From Bacteroidales bacterium (GTDB lineage: Bacteria > Bacteroidota > Bacteroidia > Bacteroidales > UBA932), in the NCBI GenBank assembly GCA_017546605.1, contig JAFYSH010000014.1, positions 1 through 64,000 of the forward strand: 64,000 nucleotides of DNA, read 5' to 3'. Each line of letters starts with the position of its first letter. The stretch's first letter is position 1. Positions 35,844 through 44,929 of the stretch are shown piece by piece. The notes beneath the pieces are model-generated. The model saw nothing but the letters and a program-made list of their open reading frames with translations, did not search any database and was not told where the DNA came from. A program made the position numbers and the translations under genes.

Positions 35844-36992
35844 ATGAAGATTTTGGTTGTTTCAGACAAGTTCAAGGGCTCGTTGACTTCGCAACAGGCA
35901 GGCGAGGCAATTGCGAAGGGCATTCGGGCTGCCGCCTGTCAACAGGGAAGGAGCGTAGAAGTAGAGGTGCTTCCCGTGGCAGATGGTGGGGACGGTTTGT
36001 TGGAAGCAATCGCTGCGCAAGTTCCGGTGCGGCGCTTTCAGGTGGAAAGTCTGGACCCGTTGGAGCGGCCGATGATGGCGGATTTGCTGATGGCGGAAGA
36101 TGGTTCTTGTGCTTATATTGAAATGGCACGGACCTGTGGTTTGTGGTTGTTGGATTCTCAGCAGCGCAATCCCCGGCATACTACTACCTGGGGGTTGGGA
36201 GAGTTGTTGAAGTTCGCTGTGAGTAAGTTGCGTGTGCCTCGGATCCTCATTGGCTTAGGGGGAAGTGCAACCAATGATGGTGGGGTCGGTTTGCTGGCTG
36301 CTTTAGGATATCGTTTTGAGGCAGATGGGGAACTGTCCGATGATGTTGCGGCCTACCTGTCTTCAATACGAAAAGTGGACGATGCAGCAGTATCCCGTGT
36401 TTTGCCGGATTTGGGTCGGGTTAAGATCGATGTGGCTACCGATGTGGAAAACCCGCTGCTGGGATCACAGGGGGCTACTTTTGTGTTCGGGCAACAGAAA
36501 GGTGGCAGTCGTCAGGATTTGGAAGCATTGGAAAAAGGAATGGCCCATTGGGCATCGGTGGCTGCGGACTTTCTAGGAGAAGATTATTCGACAACTCCGG
36601 GAGCTGGGGCAGCCGGTGGTGTCGGTTTTGCTTTGTCTGCATTTTTGAAGGGGCGTCTGTGTCGTGGCTGGGAGATGGTTGCTTCTATTTCAGATTTGGA
36701 GAGCAAAATCCAACAGGCCGACTGGATCATTACAGGAGAAGGCTGTTTTGATGCGCAGAGCCTTCAAGGGAAATTGCCCTATGGAGTAGCTCAGCTTTGT
36801 GCCCGTTATCAAAAGCCCCTGTCTTTGTTTTGTGGACGAAGCAAGGTCTCCCCGATGGAATCTCTCCAAGCAGGCATACAAGATGTTTTCTCCCTACATG
36901 ATATCGAGAAACGAAGGGATCTTTGTCTGAAATTTGGAGCCCAATTATTGACTTTTCTGGCACAGTCCGTGGCGGTGCAGAAGTTTCAGTAG
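35844..36992 (+). CDS. Glycerate kinase
   Basis: This 382-residue kinase of the GarK/GlxK family makes 2-phosphoglycerate (or 3-phosphoglycerate) from glycerate. The N-terminus VVSDKFKGSLTSQQAGEAI and the segment LPVADGGDGLLEA are typical, as are GLGGSATNDGGVGLLAALG and TPGAGAAGGVGFAL. It has its own promoter region, divergent from the S46 peptidase, with a TAAATTTG at 35801-35808. Its end is 6 bp from the end of the convergent RNase HII gene. Confidence 0.95.
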   Translation: MKILVVSDKFKGSLTSQQAGEAIAKGIRAAACQQGRSVEVEVLPVADGGDGLLEAIAAQVPVRRFQVESLDPLERPMMADLLMAEDGSCAYIEMARTCGLWLLDSQQRNPRHTTTWGLGELLKFAVSKLRVPRILIGLGGSATNDGGVGLLAALGYRFEADGELSDDVAAYLSSIRKVDDAAVSRVLPDLGRVKIDVATDVENPLLGSQGATFVFGQQKGGSRQDLEALEKGMAHWASVAADFLGEDYSTTPGAGAAGGVGFALSAFLKGRLCRGWEMVASISDLESKIQQADWIITGEGCFDAQSLQGKLPYGVAQLCARYQKPLSLFCGRSKVSPMESLQAGIQDVFSLHDIEKRRDLCLKFGAQLLTFLAQSVAVQKFQ

Positions 36993-36998
36993 TTTGTC

Positions 36999-37619
36999 TT
37001 AAAACAGTGTCGCTTCCGGGAGCAGTTGGAAGCTGAGACGGTGGTGTGGACTAGTGCCGTGCTGTGCGATGGCTAAGCGGTGCTCCTGGGTGGGGTAACC
37101 TTTATTTTTCTCCCAATGATAGTGGGGCCATTCTTGCGACAGTATTCGCATACGTTCGTCCCGATAGGTTTTGGCCAATACGGAAGCTGCTGCGATGCTG
37201 GCAAAACGCGCATCTCCTTTTACAAAGCAGGTATGCGGTATGTGTCGGCCATCCTTGATGTAGGGGCGGAAACGGTTTCCATCGATCAGTAAGTGTTCGG
37301 GATATATGGGCAGACCATCAACGGCCCGATGCATGGCGGTGATGGATGCTTGTAGGATGTTGATGGTATCAATTTCTTCCGGGCTGACTTCAGCTATGCA
37401 CCAGGCGATGGCTTCTTGTTCTATGATAGGACGGAGTTGGTCGCGCCTTTTTTCGGAAATTTGTTTTGAGTCGTTCAGCCAGGGGTGATAAAAATCAGGC
37501 GGCAGGATGACAGCAGCGGCAAAGACAGGTCCGGCCAGGCAACCACGGCCAGCTTCGTCACAACCGGCTTCCAGGCGACCTGCTTCGGCAAAAGATTGTA
37601 ACAGGGTATTCTCTTTCAT
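36999..37619 (-). CDS. rnhB: Ribonuclease HII
   Basis: This 206-residue enzyme nicks RNA in RNA-DNA hybrids and removes single ribonucleotides. The first catalytic segment [19 protein letters not shown] (Asp-Glu pair, about residues 19-37) and the later Asp residues in LIDGNRF and [12 protein letters not shown] fit the family. Length is normal. Divergent from the HELTH membrane protein. Confidence 0.96.
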   Translation of the reverse strand: MKENTLLQSFAEAGRLEAGCDEAGRGCLAGPVFAAAVILPPDFYHPWLNDSKQISEKRRDQLRPIIEQEAIAWCIAEVSPEEIDTINILQASITAMHRAVDGLPIYPEHLLIDGNRFRPYIKDGRHIPHTCFVKGDARFASIAAASVLAKTYRDERMRILSQEWPHYHWEKNKGYPTQEHRLAIAQHGTSPHHRLSFQLLPEATLF

Positions 37620-37632
37620 TTAGTGATTTCTT

Positions 37633-37664
37633 TTGGGCGAATATACGTTATTTTGTTATATTTG
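37633..37664 (+). promoter_or_regulatory. Promoter of the HELTH membrane protein gene
   Basis: TTG (37633-37635), a 21-bp spacer and TATATTTG (37657-37664) match the Bacteroidetes consensus. The ATG lies 25 bases downstream at 37689. Confidence 0.65.
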
Positions 37665-37688
37665 TCCTGCTGACCCAAAATATTCATT

Positions 37689-38378
37689 ATGAAAACATTA
37701 TTTCGAGTACTAGGCTATTTGGTTTATTTTCCCCTACTGGCGTTGTTTCTGTATGAATTCATTCGCATTTGTGGCTTTGTTTACGCAAACTATACCTCTT
37801 ATTACTGGTTTTTAATCGGTATTGGGGCCTATCTTGTTTTGGGGTTGTTTTTTAGAAAAAATAGAAAATGGCTGCAAACTTTCTCCCATGAGTTGACGCA
37901 TACCTTGGTGGGAATGTTGTATTTTCGTAAAATACACTCATTCACTGCAGAACGTGGAGAGGGCGTGATGTCCTATACACCCAGTCGTTATAATATCGGT
38001 GCGGTCATGATTTCGTTGTCGCCTTATTTCTTGCCGATTTTTACCATCTTTTTGCTCTTGATCCGTCACATGATTGCTGGGGATAGCGTCTATATCTTCG
38101 ATATTCTCATTGGATTTACTTTTGCTTTTCACTTGGGTTGCTTTATTGCTCAGACAGGGTCGTACCAAACTGACTTGCAAAAGCACGGCCTTTTCTTTTC
38201 TTATTTGGTGATTGCAACATGGTTGACGTTGAATGTGTCCTTGGTGGTACTGAGTATCTATTCAAATCTTTTCCCGGTGCTGGTGGGCTACTTCAAGGCA
38301 GCCTGGGTGGATTTGGTTCAGTGCGCAACCTACCTGTGGGCTTATGCATCGGAACTGATTGCTGCGTGGATGGCCTAA
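37689..38378 (+). CDS. Membrane protein with HELTH zinc-protease-like motif
   Basis: This 229-residue inner-membrane protein has about five or six membrane helices. After helix two comes SHELTHTLVG (about residues 66-75), an HExxH-like zinc site, as in the M50 site-2 protease group. A further ligand could be in QTDLQ. Proteolysis is not certain, because some relatives are inactive. The gene has its own promoter and meets the convergent XRE regulator with a 4-bp overlap. The substrate is unknown. Confidence 0.6.
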   Translation: MKTLFRVLGYLVYFPLLALFLYEFIRICGFVYANYTSYYWFLIGIGAYLVLGLFFRKNRKWLQTFSHELTHTLVGMLYFRKIHSFTAERGEGVMSYTPSRYNIGAVMISLSPYFLPIFTIFLLLIRHMIAGDSVYIFDILIGFTFAFHLGCFIAQTGSYQTDLQKHGLFFSYLVIATWLTLNVSLVVLSIYSNLFPVLVGYFKAAWVDLVQCATYLWAYASELIAAWMA

Positions 38379-38755
38379 TGTCCCAACAGGCGGATGATTT
38401 CCGCTTTGTCTGCAACAGCGTGTTCCAGTAATTGGATTTGTTTTTCCTTTTCTTCGAGCAGGTGCTTCAAGTGATTGATTTCAAGGGTCAGTCGCTGGTT
38501 TTCTTGTTGCGAAACTTTGACTTCTTGTTGTAGCTGTCGATGATTGAAGGTGTTGCCTAAGAGAAGTTCGTCTTCAGTGATCCCCAATGCTGCGGCTAGT
38601 TGGCTGATACGGTCGCTAATCAAGGTTGTTGTTCCCTTTTCGATCTTTCGGTACGAGGTCAGCGAGATGTCCATCAGGTTGGCCACCTCTTCCTGCGAAA
38701 GACCTTTGTCTCGGCGCAGTTTGTAGATATTGTGCTTTATCGACCGGTTATCCAT
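38375..38755 (-). CDS. XRE-family regulator with C-terminal coiled coil
   Basis: This 126-residue protein has an N-terminal HTH_3 domain (about 5-65, LRRDKGLSQEEVANLMDIS) and a leucine-rich coiled coil (about 75-120) that should dimerise it. I start at the ATG at 38755, because the longer frame adds an unlikely N-terminus. A perfect palindrome at 38805-38821 in its upstream region could be its own operator. It is convergent with the HELTH membrane protein gene, so it does not share its promoter. Confidence 0.8.
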   Translation of the reverse strand: MDNRSIKHNIYKLRRDKGLSQEEVANLMDISLTSYRKIEKGTTTLISDRISQLAAALGITEDELLLGNTFNHRQLQQEVKVSQQENQRLTLEINHLKHLLEEKEKQIQLLEHAVADKAEIIRLLGH

Positions 38756-38804
38756 TCTGATGGCAAAATTACGGGATATTGCGGTGCTGTGTAAACAACC
38801 AAAA

Positions 38805-38821
38805 GTTATCAAAATGATAAC
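38805..38821. promoter_or_regulatory. Candidate operator palindrome
   Basis: GTTATCA-AAA-TGATAAC is a perfect 7-bp inverted repeat with a 3-base centre. It lies 50 bases upstream of the XRE gene and 110 upstream of the small AraC-like gene. Typical size and symmetry for an HTH_3 dimer site. Confidence 0.45.
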
Positions 38822-38932
38822 CAAAGATTTTTAAAAATAGATTTATTTTTAAAATCAATTAAAATTTAAGGACTTGTTGTTCAGAAAAATAAAATGTCAT
38901 TCCTTTGTCGCTAGTTCTAATCAAAAGTTTTT

Positions 38933-39259
38933 ATGTGTACAAAGAAGTATGGATCGCTGGGAATGGCTTTGCTTGATTACTGTGAATTGTGGCAACCCTT
39001 CCGAAGTCCGAGTTGGTCGCTTTCTGATTTGTCATTTGCCCTTGACTGTCCAGTAGAGGTGGTGGAGGCTGTTCTGATGAATGAACTGGAGACTGATTTT
39101 GTAACTCTGTCGGCAGTTTTTCGTCTTTCTTACTTGGATCAGATGCCTCCAGAAACAAGGCTTGATTTCGCAAAAAGATTGCAAATGGCTGGCTTTCATT
39201 CCTTGGAGGACTATGAAATATCCCGAAAAATGCTTGTGTTTTCAAAGGGATTTTTTTAA
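38933..39259 (+). CDS. Small AraC-like HTH protein, hypothetical
   Basis: This 108-residue protein has no signal or membrane segment. The sequence SLSDLSFALDCPVEVVEAVL followed by a second segment with MAGFHSLEDYEISRK resembles the two HTH units of AraC family DNA-binding domains. In the second unit GFHS stands where GFxS is conserved. The recognition parts are poorly conserved, so the assignment is weak. It precedes EF-G2 by 66 bp and may regulate it or nothing near. No family can be named with certainty. Confidence 0.45.
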   Translation: MCTKKYGSLGMALLDYCELWQPFRSPSWSLSDLSFALDCPVEVVEAVLMNELETDFVTLSAVFRLSYLDQMPPETRLDFAKRLQMAGFHSLEDYEISRKMLVFSKGFF

Positions 39260-39325
39260 TTTTGTGGGCTACCCGTTTTAAACGGGGGTAAAAAAGTAAT
39301 ACTAATCATTAATAAGTATATCATC

Positions 39326-41479
39326 ATGAAAACTTATCAGACCAGTCACATTCGGAACATTGTCCTTATGGGTAGTTCCAAATCCGGTAAAACTACCCTA
39401 GCAGAAACCATGCTTTATGAAGGAAAGGTAATTGATCGCCGCGGAACTGTCGAAGCAAAGACTACTGTAAGTGACAATACCGAAGTTGAGCAAATGTACC
39501 AACGCTCCATCTACTCTACCCCTCTTTATACAGAATTTATGGACCACAAATTGAACTTTGTGGATACTCCCGGTTCTGACGACTTTGTGGGTGGTATGAT
39601 TTCAGCGTTCCGTGTTGCCTCAACTTGTGTGATGTTGGTGAATGCACAACACGGTGTAGAAGTAGGTACTGAGATCTTTGGTCGTCACGCAGCTGACTAC
39701 AAACGACCGATGATTTTTGGTGTGAACCAATTGGATGCTGAAAAAGCCAACTGGGAAAATACCATCGATACCTTGCGTCAATCATTTGGAAAACGAGTTG
39801 CTTTGGTGCAATTCCCCGTGAATCCTGGCGTTGGCTTTGATTCATTCGTGGACGTGTTGATGATGAAGATGTACAAATTCGTGGATGAAAATGGAACTCG
39901 TGAGGAACATGAAATTCCGGCAGAATTGATGGATCAGGCCCTCGAATTGCAAGCATCTTTGATGGAAGTAGCTGCAGAAAGCGAAGAAGCTTTGATGGAA
40001 AAATTCTTCGATGTAGGCGAATTGACCCGCGAAGAAATGATCAGAGGTCTGTACTTGGGATTCCAACAAGGTATCTTGAACCCGGTCTTCTGTCTCTCTG
40101 CTAAGAAAGATATTGGTGTAAAACGTTTGATGGAATTTGTTATCAACGTGGCTCCTGCTCCCTCAGCTCGTGTAGAAACGTTGCCGGATGGCTCAACCCT
40201 CGAATGTAATTCAGATGGTCCCACTGTTCTCTTCGTTTACAAGACAGCTTTGGAACAACACTTGGGAGAAGTTTCTTACTTCAAGGTAATGAGTGGTAAA
40301 TTGACCGAAGGTCAAGATTTGGTAAACCCGGAAACTGGTGCAAAAGAACGTATTTCAGCGATCTATGCTGTGGCTGGTAAGAAACGTGAAAAAGTAACCG
40401 AAATGATGGCCGGAGACATTGGATGTACCGTGAAATTGAAAACCGTCAAGACCAACCAAACTCTTTGCGCTCCTGGTCACGAATATGTACTCGATCCGAT
40501 CGTATTCCCCCAAGCAAAATTCCGTACTGCAATCAAAGCTGTCAGCGAGAAAGATGAAGAAAAATTGGGTGATGCATTGAATAAATACAGTGCTGAAGAT
40601 CCGACCATTACTGTTCAATATGCAAAAGAATTGAAACAAACCATTGTATGCGGACAAGGTGAACACCACATCAACATCCTCAAATGGCACTTGAACAATG
40701 TTCATAAGATTGACGTGGAATTGTATGCTCCTCGTATTTCTTACCGTGAAACCATTACCAAAGTAGCTTGTGCAGACTACCGTCACAAGAAACAATCTGG
40801 TGGAGCTGGCCAATTTGGTGAAGTTCACTTGTTGATTGAACCTTTCGTGGAAGGTGCTCCTCAAAACAACCGCTTTAAAGTGGATGGCAAAGAAATGGTG
40901 TTGAATATCAAAGGTAAGGAAGAATACACCATGGATTGGGGTGGAAAACTTGAGTTCTACAACTGTATCGTAGGTGGTTCTATTGATGCTCGTTTCATGC
41001 CTGCTATTCTGAAAGGTATCATGGAAAAGATGGAAGAAGGTCCTCTGACTGGTTCTTATGCCCGTGATATCCGCGTATATGTTTACGATGGTAAAATGCA
41101 CCCGGTTGACTCAAACGAAATTTCTTTCAAACTGGCATCCCGTAATGCTTTCAAGGAAGCCTTCCGCAATGCTGGTCCGAAGATTATGGAGCCCGTTTAC
41201 AGCGTAGAAATCATGGTTCCCAGCGACAGCATGGGTGATGTGATGTCTGACTTGCAAAACCGTCGTGCTATGATTGAAGGTATGAGCAGCCAAAAAGGTT
41301 TCGAAGTGTTGAAAGCTCGCGTTCCGCTTGCTGAGTTGTACAAATACTCAACCACTTTGAGCTCTTTGACCTCAGGTCGTGCAACCTTCACCATGGAGTT
41401 CTTGGAATACGCACAAGTTCCTTCAGATGTACAAGACAAACTCTTGAAGGCTTACCAAGAAGAAGAAAAAGAAGACTAA
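39326..41479 (+). CDS. EF-G paralogue (EF-G2 type) with altered GTPase site
   Basis: This 717-residue protein has the full five-domain EF-G layout and a standard length. The P-loop GSSKSGKT (16-23) is intact, but the switch I motif is degenerate. The switch II DTPG is followed by Ser84 (DTPGSDD) instead of the catalytic His found in canonical EF-G. The NKxD motif reads NQLD (134-137). Work on the Bacteroides thetaiotaomicron paralogue EF-G2, as I recall it, found translation without GTP hydrolysis and a need for it in gut colonisation. This gene is probably its equivalent. It is followed by a terminator. The true fusA must be elsewhere. Confidence 0.88.
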   Translation: MKTYQTSHIRNIVLMGSSKSGKTTLAETMLYEGKVIDRRGTVEAKTTVSDNTEVEQMYQRSIYSTPLYTEFMDHKLNFVDTPGSDDFVGGMISAFRVASTCVMLVNAQHGVEVGTEIFGRHAADYKRPMIFGVNQLDAEKANWENTIDTLRQSFGKRVALVQFPVNPGVGFDSFVDVLMMKMYKFVDENGTREEHEIPAELMDQALELQASLMEVAAESEEALMEKFFDVGELTREEMIRGLYLGFQQGILNPVFCLSAKKDIGVKRLMEFVINVAPAPSARVETLPDGSTLECNSDGPTVLFVYKTALEQHLGEVSYFKVMSGKLTEGQDLVNPETGAKERISAIYAVAGKKREKVTEMMAGDIGCTVKLKTVKTNQTLCAPGHEYVLDPIVFPQAKFRTAIKAVSEKDEEKLGDALNKYSAEDPTITVQYAKELKQTIVCGQGEHHINILKWHLNNVHKIDVELYAPRISYRETITKVACADYRHKKQSGGAGQFGEVHLLIEPFVEGAPQNNRFKVDGKEMVLNIKGKEEYTMDWGGKLEFYNCIVGGSIDARFMPAILKGIMEKMEEGPLTGSYARDIRVYVYDGKMHPVDSNEISFKLASRNAFKEAFRNAGPKIMEPVYSVEIMVPSDSMGDVMSDLQNRRAMIEGMSSQKGFEVLKARVPLAELYKYSTTLSSLTSGRATFTMEFLEYAQVPSDVQDKLLKAYQEEEKED

Positions 41480-41513
41480 TCCTTTACCGAGAATATTCTC
41501 GCAAACAAATGCG

Positions 41514-41552
41514 AAGGTGGTGGCTAAATTCCTTAGTCACCACCTTTTTTTG
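41514..41552 (+). terminator. Terminator after EF-G2
   Basis: A 9-bp stem, AAGGTGGTG (41514-41522) with CACCACCTT (41538-41546), is followed by TTTTT. It also separates the convergent regulator gene. Confidence 0.85.
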
Positions 41553-41557
41553 TACGG

Positions 41558-43462
41558 CTAATGATCGCTCAAAATTTTAGTGATAAAATCTTCCAGCGAA
41601 TGCTCGGTGGTCATGCCGATTTTTTGCCGGAGGCGATGGCGGAGCATTAGAACGCTGCGTGGTGCGATGGCAAATAGCTCGGCAATCTCTTTGTTGCCTT
41701 GTTTAAGAACGATGAGCATCGAGAGAAGTTCTTCGCGACGGGTGATGGTGGGAACCTTTTCCCGGAGACGCGGAAGGAAAAGCGGGTGCAGTAATTCGAA
41801 ACATTGACGGAATTTGGTTTCGCCACTAGTTTGAAGGATGCTGGGTGTGAGTGTCTCCAGTTCTTGTCGATTTTCTTTGTCATTCAGGAAGTTCTTAATC
41901 TCTTGGGCACGGATTTCTTTTTCAGATCCCAATTGATTGAGTATTTTGGTCAGCGAGTTGAGCTTTTCATCCGCTTGTTTCAATTCGATTTTATGTTGTT
42001 TCTTTTGGTAGAAAAGAAGTGTGACGATTGCGGCCATGAAGAGTATGGCAACAAATGTAAATACAAGGAACTTGAGGCGTTGATTATTTTGTCTGAGTTG
42101 TGCTATCTTGACTTGTTGTCGGTCTTGCTCCGTTTGCTGGTCAATGATGGTCTCAATGATGTTGAATTTTAGTTTCTTTTCATTGAATGTCTCTTGTTCC
42201 TGATGCATTCTCTTGACAAATTGTTCCACCCGATGGTAGTCTTTCTTTGCCAGGTAATGATTCAGGATAGGTTCGTAATTCAAGCGGATGTAGATGGGTG
42301 AATCGCTTTGATTCAGTATATGGTAGAGGCTGTCCAACATCTTTTCACCCAGTAGTGCTTTCTGTTGCATCAAATAGGTTTGTGCAAGTTGGTGATAGGC
42401 TTTTGCCCGGTTCAGCACCGTTCCTTGTTGGGCAACCCTAAGCAGTTTTTGGATACCAGCTTGCAAGGAGTCGCTGGATATGGCCGTTAAGAGCGTTCCG
42501 GAGAGGAGGTCTACATCCACCATACCGCTATTGTAGGGTAATGTTTGACAAAGATTGCGTGCCTTTTCCACGTAATATCCGACGGAATCCAATACTCCCA
42601 GTTGGAGCAGGGCGCGGCCTTTGTTGATGTAACTTTGCGTTGTAATCATGGGGTTTTCTGCATGCATTTGTTCTTCCAAGCGAACGGCTTGCGATGCGTA
42701 ATGGTTGGCATATTCGGGAATATCCCAATATAAGAGGAAGTCTGTAATGGTGTTCAGACTATTGAGTTCGCTCAATTCGTCGTTTCTCTCCTTTGCTTCC
42801 TCGTTACTTTGTTTAAATAGTTCCAAGGCTTTGTTGAATTGTCCGCTGCGTTTGTACAACGAACCCAACATGGCCATCACCCATTGCTTTCCAGAGGTAT
42901 TCTTGCACAACTGGGCTTGCAATATAGCTTCTTCGCACCAATTGATGACTTCCTTCTGATAATAGGGATTGCTATAAAATACGGCTGCCGCGTAGGCGTA
43001 GTCCCGGAAATAGCGTTCGGGGGTGCCTTGATAAAGCGGCAGGGTGAGTGCCTTCATGGTGGTTTCTTCGGCCTCCTGCATTCTTTCAGTGCGCGACAAA
43101 GCATATCCCAATACCGCGTAGTAGTCTCTCAAGCATTGTTTTTGCAGGACCGGATTGATTTTGAATACACTTTGCAGTGTTGCGATGCATTCGTCCGGTT
43201 TGCCCAAACTTTGATAGGAGTTCATCAATTGTATCAGGGATTCAACATAAGTGAACAATTCTTGGCTGTTTGGATCTTTTCCTTCAATGGGTTGTAGGAG
43301 GCATTTTTTGTAAACTTCGATTGCTTCGTAGTGTTGCCCACTGCGTTGTAATGTTTTTGCGTGTTGGAGGGTGTTTTCGTGGGCTATACAAGAGAGATTG
43401 AACAATGTTAGAGCAATAATAGGTAGTATATATTGGCTCCAGGAATGTAGGCTTCTGTTCAT
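41558..43462 (-). CDS. Second membrane-tethered TPR regulator with HTH
   Basis: This 634-residue protein is laid out like the one at 16804: signal peptide with a lipobox-like LFNLSC, TPR-type helices to about residue 430, one membrane helix (about 495-515, FLVFTFVAILFMAAIVTLLF), a coiled coil, and a C-terminal LuxR-like HTH (REELLSMLIVLKQGNKEIAELF then RHRLRQKIG). I start at the ATG at 43462. An upstream start adds a charged stretch that would spoil the signal. It is divergent from a lipoprotein gene it may control. On the minus strand, TAAATTTG at plus 43505-43512 could be its -7 element. Confidence 0.75.
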   Translation of the reverse strand: MNRSLHSWSQYILPIIALTLFNLSCIAHENTLQHAKTLQRSGQHYEAIEVYKKCLLQPIEGKDPNSQELFTYVESLIQLMNSYQSLGKPDECIATLQSVFKINPVLQKQCLRDYYAVLGYALSRTERMQEAEETTMKALTLPLYQGTPERYFRDYAYAAAVFYSNPYYQKEVINWCEEAILQAQLCKNTSGKQWVMAMLGSLYKRSGQFNKALELFKQSNEEAKERNDELSELNSLNTITDFLLYWDIPEYANHYASQAVRLEEQMHAENPMITTQSYINKGRALLQLGVLDSVGYYVEKARNLCQTLPYNSGMVDVDLLSGTLLTAISSDSLQAGIQKLLRVAQQGTVLNRAKAYHQLAQTYLMQQKALLGEKMLDSLYHILNQSDSPIYIRLNYEPILNHYLAKKDYHRVEQFVKRMHQEQETFNEKKLKFNIIETIIDQQTEQDRQQVKIAQLRQNNQRLKFLVFTFVAILFMAAIVTLLFYQKKQHKIELKQADEKLNSLTKILNQLGSEKEIRAQEIKNFLNDKENRQELETLTPSILQTSGETKFRQCFELLHPLFLPRLREKVPTITRREELLSMLIVLKQGNKEIAELFAIAPRSVLMLRHRLRQKIGMTTEHSLEDFITKILSDH

Positions 43463-43620
43463 TTTGGTATGTTTACAAAGGTGGCTCTGTTTCTGTCTTG
43501 TGTGCAAATTTAAGGGATTTCTTTGAATGTCGTTCCATTGGCCATGTTTACATTTGTGTTTACGCAGATTATTTTTTGATAAATATCGAGAATGTGGGTT
43601 AAAATGTAGGATGTGGCTTT

Positions 43621-43651
43621 TTGGTCGTTCGTGGGGCTTGGTCTAACTTTG
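43621..43651 (+). promoter_or_regulatory. Promoter of the lipoprotein at 43694
   Basis: TTG (43621-43623), a 20-bp spacer and TAACTTTG (43644-43651) fit the Bacteroidetes consensus. The ATG is 42 bases downstream. Confidence 0.65.
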
Positions 43652-43693
43652 TTTTTGTAATAAACTGTATAGAAGAAATTAATTTTAATTACC

Positions 43694-44929
43694 ATGAAAA
43701 CCATTAAAGTGTTAGCAATTGCCTTTGCGGCAATTTTGGGATTCACCAGTTGTGAAAGTCATGACTGTGAATTTATCGAAGTAGATTACAGCAATGAGCT
43801 GGTCGGAACTTGGACTTGTTTGGAGGCAGGCTATGCGTCAGCTTATATCATCAAGAAGGATGGTGCGGTTGTGTCCACTGGATTGGAGGGAGCTGAATAT
43901 TGGGAAGAAGTTGTCGGCTCTCTTTCAATTAAAAACAATAAGATCTCGATCGCATTTGAAAGTGGTCATAAGGTGGAAGGTCGTTTTGACTTGATCCCTG
44001 GTGAAAGTTTGTCCATTGTGAACGAAGAGGGTATTCGTCACACGTATCACTATTGCAAGGAGGATCTCTCCAAGGCCATTCTTGGAATGTGGGTTTATAA
44101 TGATGCCTCCGAACGGGGATTTTATTTCATTGAACGATTTATGGAGGAAGATGGAGATCTTGAGTTGCAATATACAGCAGAACATGGTGGTCATGCATTC
44201 TATGGCAAGAATGCCTATCGTGTGGTGGGAGACTTGTTGTTTCACAAGGTTTCTGAAGAAGGTGCTGGTGAATATCCTTTCCCGTACTTTGCTAAGCGAA
44301 TGGTTTACTCTCCGAATGGTACTTCGTTGGGAGATGTTATGACCTTCTACTACTATCCGTCAGTCAGAAGCGCGGGCCAAGAATCTTATACAACACTTTA
44401 CGTTGAGTCGTCCCTCGAGCTGCAGAATAAGAGCTATGATTATGTTTCTTGCTACGTTATCAATTCGGAAGGTATTGATAAGGATATTGAGTTCATGAAC
44501 ACCACCTTCAATTTTGCCAAGATGGACGGTGCGCTTCTTGACAAGTTCTTGAAATCAGTTCTTTTCAATGTTCATTTTCCGGATGCTAATCTGCTCGAAT
44601 ATAACTGTTTTTTGGATGGAGAAAAGGTATCCGCTACATTTCCCATTGAATTGGATGATTTCCTGATGACCATCAAGACGAGTACGCGCAAACCTGTTTA
44701 CCGGGATGTGACTGTTTATGCTTTTCAAGATGTAGATGGTTGTCGTTTTCACATTCTTATCGATACCCCGGCTTTTGTTGACTTCTTCGGAAATTTGTCA
44801 GTTTCTATCCTTGCTGCTTCAGGTCAATTGGATTTGAACGATGTTGACGCAGTGAATGCTATTTTTGATAGCATTGAAGGCGCAATCACTACCTTCCAAG
44901 TTGGCCTTGTACTGAAAGCTAAAAAATAA
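43694..44929 (+). CDS. Lipoprotein with lipocalin-like N-terminal domains
   Basis: This is a 411-residue lipoprotein with a signal peptide ending in LGFTSC (lipidated Cys about residue 20). Two successive segments begin LVGTWTCLEAG (about 36) and ILGMWVYNDAS (about 129), the G-x-W strand start of small lipocalin-like domains. A third part from about 230 is beta-rich and unassigned. The acidic stretch after the cysteine (ESHDCEF) may direct surface exposure. It is divergent from a TPR-HTH regulator, followed by a GNAT-like gene. Ligand and role are unknown. Confidence 0.6.
   Translation: MKTIKVLAIAFAAILGFTSCESHDCEFIEVDYSNELVGTWTCLEAGYASAYIIKKDGAVVSTGLEGAEYWEEVVGSLSIKNNKISIAFESGHKVEGRFDLIPGESLSIVNEEGIRHTYHYCKEDLSKAILGMWVYNDASERGFYFIERFMEEDGDLELQYTAEHGGHAFYGKNAYRVVGDLLFHKVSEEGAGEYPFPYFAKRMVYSPNGTSLGDVMTFYYYPSVRSAGQESYTTLYVESSLELQNKSYDYVSCYVINSEGIDKDIEFMNTTFNFAKMDGALLDKFLKSVLFNVHFPDANLLEYNCFLDGEKVSATFPIELDDFLMTIKTSTRKPVYRDVTVYAFQDVDGCRFHILIDTPAFVDFFGNLSVSILAASGQLDLNDVDAVNAIFDSIEGAITTFQVGLVLKAKK

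Noticed and set aside
39326-41479. Canonical elongation factor G (fusA)
   Set aside because: The catalytic His of DTPGH, the NKxD motif and switch I are altered, and no ribosomal-protein genes are near. The EF-G2 class fits better.
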